Below, one piece after another: positions 10,825-19,182 of a stretch of 64,000 bases of DNA (positions within the stretch are counted from its first letter, which is position 1; every line of letters starts with the position of its first letter). The position numbers were made by a program, and so were the translations under genes. The DNA comes from Nocardia sp. NBC_01730 (lineage in GTDB: Bacteria; Actinomycetota; Actinomycetes; Mycobacteriales; Mycobacteriaceae). The stretch covers positions 4,526,001 to 4,590,000 of the forward strand of contig NZ_CP109162.1 in assembly GCF_035920445.1 (NCBI RefSeq), written 5' to 3'. The notes beneath the pieces are model-generated. The model searched no databases. It saw nothing but the letters and a program-made list of their open reading frames with translations, and was not told the origin of the DNA.

Positions 10825-11376
10825 CTACTTCGGCTCGATGAGCTGAATCTCGAGCTCGATCTTCACGGTGTCGCTGAGCATGCCGGGCATCAGGCCGCCG
10901 ACGCCGAAATCGGTGCGCTTGATGGTGCCGGTCGCGGAGAAACCCGCGTGCCGGTCGCCGGTCGGCCCGAAGTCCTGCACCCCGCCCCACTCGACCTCCA
11001 GGGTGACCGGCTTGGTGATCGTGCCGAGCGTTGCCTCGCCCTCGACCTCGAAGGTCTCCGCGACGGCCACGGGGTGGGCGGTGCGGAAGGTGAGCGTCGG
11101 ACGGTTGGCGACATCGAGGAAGTCAGCGGTGCGGATGTGCGCGTCCCGATCCGGATTCCCGGTGTCGAACGAGTCGAGGTGGATGGTCGCGCCGATGGTG
11201 GCGGCGCCGGACTCGTCGACCACGAATTCGGTCTCGAACCGGGTGAATCCACCCCGCACCTTGGAGATGCCGAGGTGACGAATGGTGAAGGCGACCGAGG
11301 AGTGCGCGGCGTCCAGCGCCCACGAACCGGTTTTCAGCGTCTGGGTCGCCGTGCGGGATTCCGAGGAAGTTGTCAT
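10825..11376 (-). CDS. YceI family lipocalin-like polyisoprenoid-binding protein
   Basis: 183 residues from ATG 11376. It contains the YceI signature elements: AHSSVAFTIRHLGISKVRGGF near the start, IRTADFLDVANRPTLTF in the middle and GTIKRTDFGVGG-LMPGMLSDTVKIELEIQL at the end. The family folds as an extended lipocalin that binds isoprenoid chains. No signal peptide is visible, so it is probably cytoplasmic here. It is divergent from the HTH regulator at 11479, with paired palindromes between them. Confidence 0.92.
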   Translation of the reverse strand: MTTSSESRTATQTLKTGSWALDAAHSSVAFTIRHLGISKVRGGFTRFETEFVVDESGAATIGATIHLDSFDTGNPDRDAHIRTADFLDVANRPTLTFRTAHPVAVAETFEVEGEATLGTITKPVTLEVEWGGVQDFGPTGDRHAGFSATGTIKRTDFGVGGLMPGMLSDTVKIELEIQLIEPK

Positions 11377-11393
11377 ACTCTCGACGATTGCCG

Positions 11394-11422
11394 GACCGCG
11401 GTCCGTTAACCAGACCGCGGTT
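11394..11422. promoter_or_regulatory. Paired ACCGCGGT palindromes between yceI and the HTH gene
   Basis: Two copies of the perfect 8-bp palindrome ACCGCGGT (11395-11402 and 11414-11421) with centres 19 bases apart, about two helical turns, lie between the divergent starts. This is the arrangement expected for a dimeric regulator binding the same helix face, probably the adjacent HTH protein controlling itself and yceI. This is inference from position. Confidence 0.55.
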
Positions 11423-11478
11423 ATCCTGGACTTGCCAGGGCGCGGCTAACAATCCCAGGAAAAGGCACGATGGGGCAC

Positions 11479-12315
11479 ATGGATAGGAACGGATTCGCGG
11501 AATTCCTCATCGCCCGGCGCGCCGAACTGCGGCCGTCGGACGTCGGGTTGCCCGAGGGCGGACGGCGCAGGACACCCGGCCTGCGCCGCGAAGAGGTCGC
11601 TGTCCGCGCGGGAGTCAGCGCCGACTATCTGGCCCGGCTGGAGCAGGGTCGCGACACCAACCCATCGGTCGCGGTCATCGACGCGTTGGCCGACGCGTTG
11701 CTGCTGCGCGGCGGCGAACGCCACCACTTCAGCATGCTCGCCCTGGCCTCCGGCAATGAATCCCGCTGCCCTGGAAGCGAATCCGCCGATGAGAAGGTCG
11801 CGGAGACGATCGAGACCATCCTGCGCGCCCTGCATCCCACGCCCGCGTTCGTGGTGGGCCGTCGGCTGAACGTACTCGGCTGGAATCAGGCATGGGTCGA
11901 CTTCGTCGCCCCGCTCGGCCTGCTGGACCATGACGAACAGCCCAACCTCGCCTGGTACACCTTCATGCATCCGGCGGCGCGGCGCGTCCTGCGCAACTGG
12001 GACGAGGCCGCCGACATCTTCTCCGCCGCGCTCGCCCGTGCGAAACTCCGTTGGCCGGGCGATGATTCGCTGCTGGAGACGATCGATGCGCTGCACCGCC
12101 ACCCGGACTTCGCGCAGCGCTGGAAGCCACACCGGGTCGGCGCCCACATCTCCGGCACGCTGCACCTCGACCATCCCGTCCACGGGCCGGTCGACGTGCC
12201 GTTCGAGACCTTGGAGGCCGACCGCGACCAGAGCCTCATCGTCTGGCTCGCCGACCGCACCAGCACACACGCGCCCGGCCTGCGGCTGGTCCCCAACCGA
12301 GCGGTGAACGAATAG
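11479..12315 (+). CDS. XRE-type HTH regulator with MmyB-like ligand domain
   Basis: About 278 residues (ATG 11470 or ATG 11479). The N-terminal HTH reads RRTPGLRREEVAVRAGVS-ADYLARLEQGRD, and the C-terminal MmyB-like domain (HPTPAFVVGRRLNVLGWNQAW, LAWYTFMHPAARR, HISGTLHLDHPVHG) is a PAS-like pocket, thought to bind fatty acids or other hydrophobic ligands in this family. It is divergent from yceI, a common partner of MmyB-type regulators. ATG 11479 is adopted because AGGAAAAGG lies upstream at a reasonable distance; start not certain. Confidence 0.88.
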   Translation: MDRNGFAEFLIARRAELRPSDVGLPEGGRRRTPGLRREEVAVRAGVSADYLARLEQGRDTNPSVAVIDALADALLLRGGERHHFSMLALASGNESRCPGSESADEKVAETIETILRALHPTPAFVVGRRLNVLGWNQAWVDFVAPLGLLDHDEQPNLAWYTFMHPAARRVLRNWDEAADIFSAALARAKLRWPGDDSLLETIDALHRHPDFAQRWKPHRVGAHISGTLHLDHPVHGPVDVPFETLEADRDQSLIVWLADRTSTHAPGLRLVPNRAVNE

Positions 12316-12428
12316 GCATCACCGCGCGCCACAGGGGCACCGACCTCGGGCCGACGCGATCATAGCGAAAACCCAACGACCGCAGCAGAATAGCGAGACC
12401 AAGCATTCTTCGAGATCCAGCATTGCCC

Positions 12429-12523
12429 GTTCGCGGCCCGGCTCGCGTCCGAGCGGGCGACGCGTCCGCGACGAAGTCGCCAGCGGCGGTCGCTCGGACG
12501 CGAGCCATCAAGGGGCCGCGAAC
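12429..12523 (-). repeat. Palindromic intergenic repeat, family A, copy 2
   Basis: Same 95-bp core as at 6333, in reverse orientation, between the convergent HTH gene (stop 12315) and the ferritin-like gene (stop 12548). The small outer hairpin (GCAGCGCCTGCGGGGCTGC on the minus strand, 12524-12545) reaches to within a few bases of the 12548 stop. In this copy the innermost arm pair is mismatched. Confidence 0.9.
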
Positions 12524-12547
12524 ACGCAGCCCCGCAGGCGCTGCAAA

Positions 12548-13249
12548 TCAAATACCGAGCACCGCCATTCGTTCGGCGTGGCTGGCCTGCATGCGCTCGA
12601 AGAGTTCGGCGATGCCGTTGAGGTCGCCGGTGGCGATGAGGACCAGCTCGGTGAGTTCGTCGCGCTGGGCCATCACGTACTGGGCCTGGGTGATCGCCTC
12701 ACCGAGCAGGCGTCTGCCCCACAGTGTGAGACGGTCACGCTCGGAGCGATTGCGGACGACCGCGCGACGCACCTCTTCGACTACGAACTCCGAATGTCTC
12801 GTCTCGGCGAGCACATCGCGGACCACCGCGGCGACGTCGGGAGTGAGCGCGCCCGCGATCTCGGTGTAGAAGTCGGCGGCGATGCCGTCGCCGACGTAGA
12901 ACTTCACCATCGACTCGAGCCAGGTCGAGGGATCGGTGGAGGCGTGATAGTCGTCCAGCGCCCGCACGAACGGCGCCATGGCGTCGAAGATGTCGGCGCC
13001 GCGCTCGGCCAGCGCGGCCTGGAGCGTCTTGAAGTGCTCCATCTCGGCGGCGGCCATCGTGGCCACCGCCACCTTGCCCCGCAGCGTCGGCGACAACTTG
13101 GCCTCCTCGGCCAGCCGGTAGAACGCGGAGATCTCGCCGTAGGCGAGGACCGCGAACAGATCGGTCACGCCGGGATGGCTCACGGGGATGGAGAGGTTTG
13201 CTGGGTCGGTCGACGTAACACCTAGCGCGGCAGGTGACTGTGCTCCCAT
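12548..13249 (-). CDS. Ferritin-like fold protein (Rv3210c-type)
   Basis: 233 residues. Helical segments contain the spaced Glu/His pattern of a di-iron four-helix bundle: LAYGEISAFYRLAEEAK, then MAAAEMEHFKTLQAALAERG, then DGIAADFYTEIAG and VLAETRHSEFVVEEV. This is the E...ExxH...E...ExxH pattern, with TRHSEF in the second half, as in MiaE/ferritin-like families. Its place before rhlE corresponds to Rv3210c. The substrate, if any, is unknown. ATG 13249 is the best start available; GVTSTDPANLSIPV is the first family-like segment. Confidence 0.8.
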   Translation of the reverse strand: MGAQSPAALGVTSTDPANLSIPVSHPGVTDLFAVLAYGEISAFYRLAEEAKLSPTLRGKVAVATMAAAEMEHFKTLQAALAERGADIFDAMAPFVRALDDYHASTDPSTWLESMVKFYVGDGIAADFYTEIAGALTPDVAAVVRDVLAETRHSEFVVEEVRRAVVRNRSERDRLTLWGRRLLGEAITQAQYVMAQRDELTELVLIATGDLNGIAELFERMQASHAERMAVLGI

Positions 13250-13276
13250 ACGCCCCAGCCTAATACTTGGCGCGGA

Positions 13277-13828
13277 TCATGCGGCCTCTGCCAGAAACTT
13301 CTCGAGGTAGCTCCATGTCGTGTCGCGGGCGGTCGGTCCGGCCAGGATGCCGAGGTGGCTGCCCGGCGCCGTCTCGTAACGGACCGTGGCCGCGCCGGTG
13401 AGGGTGCCGATACCCGCTTCGACGGCGGCGGCGGGGGTGATCACGTCGGCGGGCCCGCCGACCAGCAGGACGGGCGCGGTCACCTGCGCCAGCTCGATGC
13501 GGCGGGTACCAAGCCGGACGACGCCGCGGCCGATGTCGTTGTTCAGGATCAGCCTGCCCCACAGCTGACCGTAGAAACGGCCGGGATAGCCCGGCATCTC
13601 GGCCATGAAGCGGTCGATCGTTTCCATTCTGGCGAGCGGCGGAACCAGCAGGACGGCCGCATCGTCATCCGCCGCGCCGCCGTCCGCGGCCTCGAACCGG
13701 CGCAGTCGGCGATGCGGCTGGTCCCACAGCACCGTGGACGGCGTCGGGTCCGGCTGCTCGATTCCGGAGCCGAACGTCAGGGCCCAGGCGTTACGTGCGG
13801 CGATGGTGACAGTATCGGCAAGGGTCAC
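13277..13828 (-). pseudogene. Alpha/beta hydrolase with the catalytic centre deleted in frame
   Basis: 183 residues, though relatives (PHA-synthase/depolymerase-like hydrolases of Nocardia) are about 340-360. Residues 1-67 match the start of that family up to the strand VLLVPPLA. The frame then jumps directly to RMETIDRFMAEMPGYPGRFYGQLWG and continues to the normal C-terminus with LLVGGPADVITP and GSHLGILAGP (the Asp and His regions). The middle third, with the nucleophile elbow and lid, is absent although the reading frame is intact. Either a recent in-frame deletion or a non-catalytic remnant; the deletion length is estimated from memory of relatives. Confidence 0.7.
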
Positions 13829-14369
13829 AGCGAAGAATCTCCCACAGGTCGGTACCGACGGTTACAGGCAACTCCCGATTGCGTCGACAGCTCCCCCATG
13901 CCGATCGGGTTCGGCGACGGAATCAGGCGCAGCCCGAGCCCGACGCCCGCCCCGTTGACACCGGCACCGAAATACACCACATCGTGTAGCGGTTCGAGGG
14001 GCGTCCAGATTTGCCGCTCCGGATGAATTGCCATGTGGCGCAGCGTACGTCGGCGACTGACGCGACGAAAGCGCACTTCGGTTTCCGGAAAATTCGACGG
14101 CGGGCCGTGACGGCAATTCGAGCCGCGCACACTATCACGCTACAATCACTGCGGACAACGGAAAGTTTCGCTCGATAGAGTTGCTGGACGCCGCGCCCGC
14201 GCACATCGCGGGGACGCCGCTACGACCGCCGACCGGTTTCGGGTGCGAGGTTTTCGTTGGACAGGAAAATGTGCGCGCACCAGATCCGCGTCACCAATGC
14301 GCCGCGCCGATGTCTTTCCAGGTAGCCGCCGTTTTTCATGGCAGGCGCCGACATCCGGAGCGTGGCCGG
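13829..14369. other. Region between decayed genes and the helicase leader
   Basis: 540 bases. It holds the SCO6745-like remnant (13927-14034) and then non-coding sequence leading to rhlE. The ORF reading into rhlE from 14181 shows no protein-like composition before about 14463, so most of it is read as a long 5' leader of the helicase gene, as is common for DEAD-box helicases under cold or RNA control. No other gene supported. Confidence 0.4.
13927..14034 (-). pseudogene. N-terminal remnant of an SCO6745 family gene
   Basis: From ATG 14034 the translation reads MAIHPERQIWTPLEPLHDVV and continues YFGAGVNGAGVGLGLR. This resembles the first 36 residues of SCO6745 family proteins (W-T-x-L-E-P-x-H-x-V-x-Y-F). 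The match then ends although the family is about 250-300 residues long. The frame runs on without family likeness towards the truncated hydrolase at 13828. It appears that one deletion event or hotspot has removed most of this gene. Confidence 0.5.
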
Positions 14370-16190
14370 GTGAGTATCGCAGGCGGAGACGTGGTTGTCG
14401 CGGGCCGCCCGGCCCGCCCCACCTCGTGCGCGCGTGACGCGATTACGAGGAAGGCACGAACCCTGAGCAAGATCACAGTCGATCAGGAACCCGGACTGGC
14501 GGACACCCTGTTGACGGCCGAACTGGACGCCACGCATACCGCCCCGACTTTCGCCGAATTAGGAGTTCGCGAGGAAATCGTCCGCGCGCTCGGCGAGATC
14601 GGCATCGAACGCACTTTCGCGATTCAAGAACTGACCCTCCCACTGGCGCTCGGCGGTGAGGATCTCATCGGTCAGGCCCGCACCGGCATGGGAAAAACCT
14701 TCGGATTCGGTGTGCCGCTGCTGCACCGGATCGCGACCGCCGAATCCGGCACCACACCTCTGGACGGCACGCCGCGAGCGCTCGTCATCGTGCCGACCCG
14801 GGAGCTGTGCATCCAGGTCACGCAGGACCTCGAGAACGCGGGCAAATACCTGAGCAATCACCAGGGCCCGCTGCGCGTCGCGTCCATCTACGGCGGCCGA
14901 CCCTACGAGGCGCAGATCGCGGCACTGCGCTCGGGCGTCGACGTGGTGGTCGGCACCCCGGGCCGACTACTCGACCTCGCCGACCAGCAACACCTGATCC
15001 TCGGCAAGATCGGCGTGCTCGTGCTCGACGAGGCCGACGAGATGCTCGACCTCGGCTTCCTTCCCGACATCGAGCGCATTCTCGGCATGGTCCCGGACAA
15101 ACGCCAGACCATGCTGTTCTCGGCGACCATGCCCGGCCCGATCATCACACTGGCGCGCACCTTCCTGACGCGCCCGACACATATCCGGGCCGAGGAGCCG
15201 CACGACTCCGCCGTGCACGACCGGACCGCCCAGTTCGTCTACCGCGCACACGCCCTGGACAAGAGCGAGCTGATCGCCCGCGTGCTGCAAGCCGAGAGCC
15301 GGGGCGCCACGATGGTCTTCACACGCACCAAGCGCACCGCGCAGAAGGTAGCCGACGAGCTGGCCGAGCGCGGTTTCGCGGTCGGCGCGGTACACGGCGA
15401 TCTCGGTCAGATCGCCCGCGAGAAGGCGCTGACCAAATTCCGCAAAGGCACCATCGACGTGCTGGTCGCGACCGACGTCGCCGCCCGAGGCATCGACATC
15501 GACGACGTCACGCACGTCGTCAACTACCAGTGCCCGGAGGACGAGAAGACCTACGTGCACCGGATCGGCCGCACCGGCCGGGCCGGCCGCACCGGCGTCG
15601 CGGTGACGCTGATCGACTGGGACGAGCTGAACCGCTGGTCGGCGATCAACACCGCACTCGGCCTCGGTATCCCCGATCCGGTCGAGACGTATTCGCGGTC
15701 GCCGCATTTGTACTCGGACCTGGGTATTCCGGAGGGCGTGAGCGGCATGATCCGCAAGCCCAAGCCGGAACGCGACCCGGACGGGGTCGTGGTCGAGCGC
15801 CCCGACCGCGCACCGCGCAAGCGCAACCGCAGGCGCACGCGCGCCGGTCAGCCGATCGACGGCGTCGAACCGAACGGCACCGGCGACGAGACCACCGGCA
15901 ACGAAGCCGGACCGGTAGCGGAGACGTCCGCCGACGCCGAGGGGGCCGACAAGCCCGCACGCCGCAGGCGCAGGCGGCGCAAGGCCGCCGGTGACGCGAC
16001 GGACAACGGCTCCTCGGACAATGCGGCGGAGGGCAACGAGGCCGACACTCCGCACGACAGCGGCGAGGGCGACGCCGAGTCGGCCGACAAGCCCGCACGC
16101 CGCAGGCGCAGGCGGCGCAAGCCCGCCGAGGGCGAGTCGGCCGAGGGTAACGGGAGCACGGCCGAGACCACGGCGGCCGCTTCGGTCTGA
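14370..16190 (+). CDS. rhlE: DEAD-box ATP-dependent RNA helicase (RhlE-like)
   Basis: Motifs in order: Q motif FAIQELTLPLAL, motif I ARTGMGKT, VPTRELCIQV, TPGRLLDL, DEAD box VLDEADEMLDLGF, SAT, then the second RecA domain with GATMVFTRTKRTAQKVADEL, VATDVAARGIDID and HRIGRTGRAG. The C-terminal 130 residues are basic and low in complexity, with two copies of ADKPARRRRRRRK (15946 and 16081), likely RNA-binding. GTG 14370 is the first standard start, but family likeness begins near 14500. A CTG at 14463 with GAGGAAGG 8 bases upstream gives LSKITVDQEPG and may be the true start. Rv3211 equivalent. Confidence 0.9.
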   Translation: MSIAGGDVVVAGRPARPTSCARDAITRKARTLSKITVDQEPGLADTLLTAELDATHTAPTFAELGVREEIVRALGEIGIERTFAIQELTLPLALGGEDLIGQARTGMGKTFGFGVPLLHRIATAESGTTPLDGTPRALVIVPTRELCIQVTQDLENAGKYLSNHQGPLRVASIYGGRPYEAQIAALRSGVDVVVGTPGRLLDLADQQHLILGKIGVLVLDEADEMLDLGFLPDIERILGMVPDKRQTMLFSATMPGPIITLARTFLTRPTHIRAEEPHDSAVHDRTAQFVYRAHALDKSELIARVLQAESRGATMVFTRTKRTAQKVADELAERGFAVGAVHGDLGQIAREKALTKFRKGTIDVLVATDVAARGIDIDDVTHVVNYQCPEDEKTYVHRIGRTGRAGRTGVAVTLIDWDELNRWSAINTALGLGIPDPVETYSRSPHLYSDLGIPEGVSGMIRKPKPERDPDGVVVERPDRAPRKRNRRRTRAGQPIDGVEPNGTGDETTGNEAGPVAETSADAEGADKPARRRRRRRKAAGDATDNGSSDNAAEGNEADTPHDSGEGDAESADKPARRRRRRRKPAEGESAEGNGSTAETTAAASV

Positions 16191-16208
16191 TCCGCTAGTC
16201 TCGCACTC

Positions 16209-17438
16209 GTGCTCGCACCCGAGCGGCGGACGCGCGCCGACATCATCTCCGCACTGACAATCGCGGTTCTCATGGTGGTCGCGGGGATCGTGGTATGGGC
16301 ACGCGGTGACTCGCACGGCACCGAATCGGTGACCGCGGCGACCACCGTGCCGACGCCGGTCGCGGCCGATCGGCTGCCGACCTCGCTGCGCGAACTGTGG
16401 CGTGCGCCGGACAGCGCGAGCGCGCGAGCGCTCGTGTCCGGCGGCGTCGCGTTGACCGGTGCCGACGGCACCGTGACCGGCCGCGATCCGCGCACGGGCG
16501 ACCAGTTGTGGAAATACCAGCGCGACATGCCGCTGTGCGGGATCGAGGGCCAGTTCGGGATGGTGGTCGCGGTGTACCGCGACCACCGCGGCTGCAGCCA
16601 GGCAACCTTGCTCGCCGGAGACAGCGGCGCCCGGCGAACCGCGCGCAGCAGCTACATGGATCCGAGCGTGCGGCTGTCGGTCGACGGCACGTATGTGGTC
16701 GCTCAGGGCCCGGAGCGGCTCGAGGTGTGGCGCTCGGATCTGGTGCGCACCCTGGAGTACGGCTTCGTCGACGCGCCGGTGAACGTGCGAACCCAACCGC
16801 GCAAAGGCTGCACGCTGCTGTCTGCGAGTTCCAGCCCCTCCCGGCTGGGTATTCTGGAACGCTGCCCCGCTGACCCCGCCAATCGGCTGACCGTGCTCAA
16901 CCCGGCGCCGAAGGACAACACGGTGCCCGAAGAGTACGGCTCGCACGTCTTAACCGGTCCCGGAGCCGAGTCTCCCGACGCGCGGGTGATCGCGGTGTCC
17001 GACAGCCGAATCGTGCTGTACCTCCCGGGCGCATCCGCGGGCCCCGAAAAGCTGCCGCCGCGCCTCGCGGTGTACGACGGGAACGGGAATCCGATTGTGT
17101 TGCATGATCTTTCGGCACCGCTGAGCGAAACGAGCACAACGACCCGGATCGGCTCGGCATACCTGGTGTTCACCGGCAACAGTGTGATCGCCCTGAACGG
17201 CAGCACATTCGACCCGCTGTGGACCGCGGGCGGAGCCCTCGGTGCGCCCGCGCTCATGGCGGGCAAGCTGCTGCTGCCCACCACCGGTGCACTCGCTGTC
17301 CTCGATCCTGCCACCGGCGCCGCGGTCGGGCGCCTGCCGGTGGAGCGGACCGGCTACACCGGAACGCCCATCTCCCTCGCGGTGCTCGGGAACACCGTGC
17401 TCGAACTGCGCGACGGACAGCTGCACGCCCTCGGCTGA
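16209..17438 (+). CDS. Membrane-anchored PQQ-like beta-propeller protein (Rv3212 type)
   Basis: 409 residues from GTG 16209, 18 bases after the helicase stop. One membrane segment near the start (IISALTIAVLMVVAGIVVW, residues about 12-30) is followed by an extracytoplasmic domain with repeated GxDPxTGxxLW-like blades (GRDPRTGDQLWKYQR; TFDPLWTAGGALGAPAL; LDPATGAAVGRLP). Paired Cys residues (PLCGIEG, RGCSQA, RKGCTLL, ERCPADP) suggest disulfides outside the membrane. Position after rhlE matches Rv3212. Function unknown; probable envelope scaffold. Confidence 0.85.
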   Translation: MLAPERRTRADIISALTIAVLMVVAGIVVWARGDSHGTESVTAATTVPTPVAADRLPTSLRELWRAPDSASARALVSGGVALTGADGTVTGRDPRTGDQLWKYQRDMPLCGIEGQFGMVVAVYRDHRGCSQATLLAGDSGARRTARSSYMDPSVRLSVDGTYVVAQGPERLEVWRSDLVRTLEYGFVDAPVNVRTQPRKGCTLLSASSSPSRLGILERCPADPANRLTVLNPAPKDNTVPEEYGSHVLTGPGAESPDARVIAVSDSRIVLYLPGASAGPEKLPPRLAVYDGNGNPIVLHDLSAPLSETSTTTRIGSAYLVFTGNSVIALNGSTFDPLWTAGGALGAPALMAGKLLLPTTGALAVLDPATGAAVGRLPVERTGYTGTPISLAVLGNTVLELRDGQLHALG

Positions 17439-17477
17439 CCGCCGAATCGTGTCGGTGCCTTCCGGCACACTCGGCGC

Positions 17478-17990
17478 ATGAACGAAACAGAGTCCACCGC
17501 ATCGGAATCCACACGCGCCATCACGTCCTACGACGATCCGGACGCGCCGTGGAACCAGGAGTATTCCGACGCGGAGATCGCCCACTGGAACGACGGAGTG
17601 ATCCAGGAGTTCCGCGACAACGGCGGCAAAGTCGGCGGCGCCTACGAGGGCGGTGAACTGTTGCTGCTCACCACAACCGGGGCAAAGAGCGGCAAGCAGC
17701 ACGTGGTCCCGCTCGGCCTGCTGCGGCGCGGCGAGAGCCTGTACGTGAGTTCGTTCATCGAAGACAAGTACCCGGCCTGGTACTTCAACGTGAAAGCCGA
17801 TTCCCGCGTCACCGTCGAGTTGGGGTCGACCACCTATCGAGCCACGGCGCGGGCACTGGAAGGCGCCGAGTACGACGAGTACGCGGGCTGGGTGACGGCG
17901 AACAATCAGCTACTCGCGGAGTACCAGGCCAAGGTCACGCGTCCGTTGCCGCTGGTCGTGATCGAGCTCGGACAGCCGATCCGACCTTGA
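17478..17990 (+). CDS. Nitroreductase/quinone reductase, Ddn-like F420-dependent family
   Basis: 170 residues from ATG 17478. The split beta-barrel family is recognised by ELLLLTTTGAKSGKQHVVPLGLL, then SFIEDKYPAWYFNVKADSRVTVEL and the C-terminal QAKVTRPLPLVVIEL. Relatives include the deazaflavin (F420)-dependent nitroreductase Ddn, which reduces quinones at the membrane. fbiB, an F420 biosynthesis gene, is present at the right end of this window. Substrate not predictable. Confidence 0.88.
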   Translation: MNETESTASESTRAITSYDDPDAPWNQEYSDAEIAHWNDGVIQEFRDNGGKVGGAYEGGELLLLTTTGAKSGKQHVVPLGLLRRGESLYVSSFIEDKYPAWYFNVKADSRVTVELGSTTYRATARALEGAEYDEYAGWVTANNQLLAEYQAKVTRPLPLVVIELGQPIRP

Positions 17991-18038
17991 CCGGCCCGGT
18001 GCGGGCAGCGCTGCGCGGGCGTGGCCATGATGGGAGAC

Positions 18039-18644
18039 ATGTCCGTACTCGACGACGCCCGCGTTGTGCTGCTCCGGCACGGTGAGACCAGCTGGTCCAC
18101 CCAGCGGCGGCACACCGGCCGCACCGATCTGCCGCTCACCGAGCGCGGCGAGGAACAGGCCAGGGCGGCGGGCACCCTGCTGACCGCGCTGAACCTGCGG
18201 GACCCGCTGGTGCTCACCAGCCCACGGCAACGCGCGGTGCGCACCGCGGCACTGGCCGGGTTCACCGACATCGTGGTCGACGACGACCTTGCCGAATGGG
18301 ACTACGGCGCCTACGAGGGGTTGACCACCCCGCAGATCCGCGAGTCCGTACCCGACTGGACCATCTGGACCGGAGCGGTCCCCGACGGCGAGACCGCCGA
18401 CCAGGTGCGTGCACGCACGGACCGGGTGCTCGCCTCCGTGGCACCGGTGCTGCCGGACCGGGATATCGTGCTGGTGGGGCACGGCCACTCCTCCCGGGCG
18501 CTGATCGCCCGGTGGGCCGAATTCGACATCCGTGAGGGCCGCCGCTTCGCCATGTCGACCGGCGCGCTGACCGTGCTCGGCTACGAACACGACGCGCGAA
18601 CCATCCACGCGCACAACCTGCTACCCAACGGAGCATCACTGTGA
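18039..18644 (+). CDS. Histidine phosphatase family acid phosphatase (Rv3214/Gpm2-like)
   Basis: 201 residues from ATG 18039, chosen because GGGAG lies 5 bases upstream. The catalytic RHG motif is in VVLLRHGETSWS (residues about 9-20), the second phosphate-binding region in TSPRQRAVRTA, and the second catalytic His in VLVGHGHSSRALIARW. Named a phosphoglycerate mutase in older annotation, the M. tuberculosis homologue acts as an acid phosphatase. Its stop overlaps the GTG of the next gene by 4 bases (18641-18644), so translation is coupled. Confidence 0.9.
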   Translation: MSVLDDARVVLLRHGETSWSTQRRHTGRTDLPLTERGEEQARAAGTLLTALNLRDPLVLTSPRQRAVRTAALAGFTDIVVDDDLAEWDYGAYEGLTTPQIRESVPDWTIWTGAVPDGETADQVRARTDRVLASVAPVLPDRDIVLVGHGHSSRALIARWAEFDIREGRRFAMSTGALTVLGYEHDARTIHAHNLLPNGASL

Positions 18645-19171
18645 CCCGATCCGGCCCCGCCGCCACCGACTCCGCCGCCGACCTCGGCGCGGCCGTCCTG
18701 CGCCGCGCCGTCCCCTCCGACGTGCCCTCGCTCGTCGACCTCGTCCACGATCTGGCCGAATACGAGAAGGCGCAACATGAGTGCACGGTCACCGCCGAGC
18801 AGCTGGACACCGCGCTGTTCGGGCCGGAACCGAAAGTCTTCGCGCACGTGGTGGCGGACGACACCGGTCTGGTCGGCTGCGCCATCTGGTTCCTCAACTT
18901 CTCCACCTGGGACGGGGTGCACGGCATCTACCTGGAGGACCTGTATGTCAAGCCGGAGACCCGGGGCAAGGGCTACGGCAAGGCGTTGCTGGCGGCGCTG
19001 GCGAAGGAGGCCGTGGACAACGGCTACAGCCGCGTCGCCTGGTCGGTGCTGACCTGGAACAAGCCCTCGATCGACTTCTACGAGTCGATCGGCGCCGTGG
19101 TGCAGGACGAGTGGGCCGGCTACCGTCTCGCTGGCGCCGCTCTCGGCACGCTGGCCGCCGAGGCGCGGTAA
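18641..19171 (+). CDS. GNAT family N-acetyltransferase (diamine/SSAT-like)
   Basis: 176 residues. The acetyl-CoA loop is YLEDLYVKPETRGKGYGKAL (R/Q-x-x-G-x-G/A type), followed by NKPSIDFYESIGAVVQDEW, characteristic of the spermidine/thialysine acetyltransferase subgroup. The opening YEKAQHECTVT segment also fits. It starts inside the stop of the phosphatase gene. Rv3216 equivalent by position. Substrate probably an amine; not shown. Confidence 0.87.
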   Translation: MTRSGPAATDSAADLGAAVLRRAVPSDVPSLVDLVHDLAEYEKAQHECTVTAEQLDTALFGPEPKVFAHVVADDTGLVGCAIWFLNFSTWDGVHGIYLEDLYVKPETRGKGYGKALLAALAKEAVDNGYSRVAWSVLTWNKPSIDFYESIGAVVQDEWAGYRLAGAALGTLAAEAR

Positions 19172-19182
19172 CGGCACCGGCC

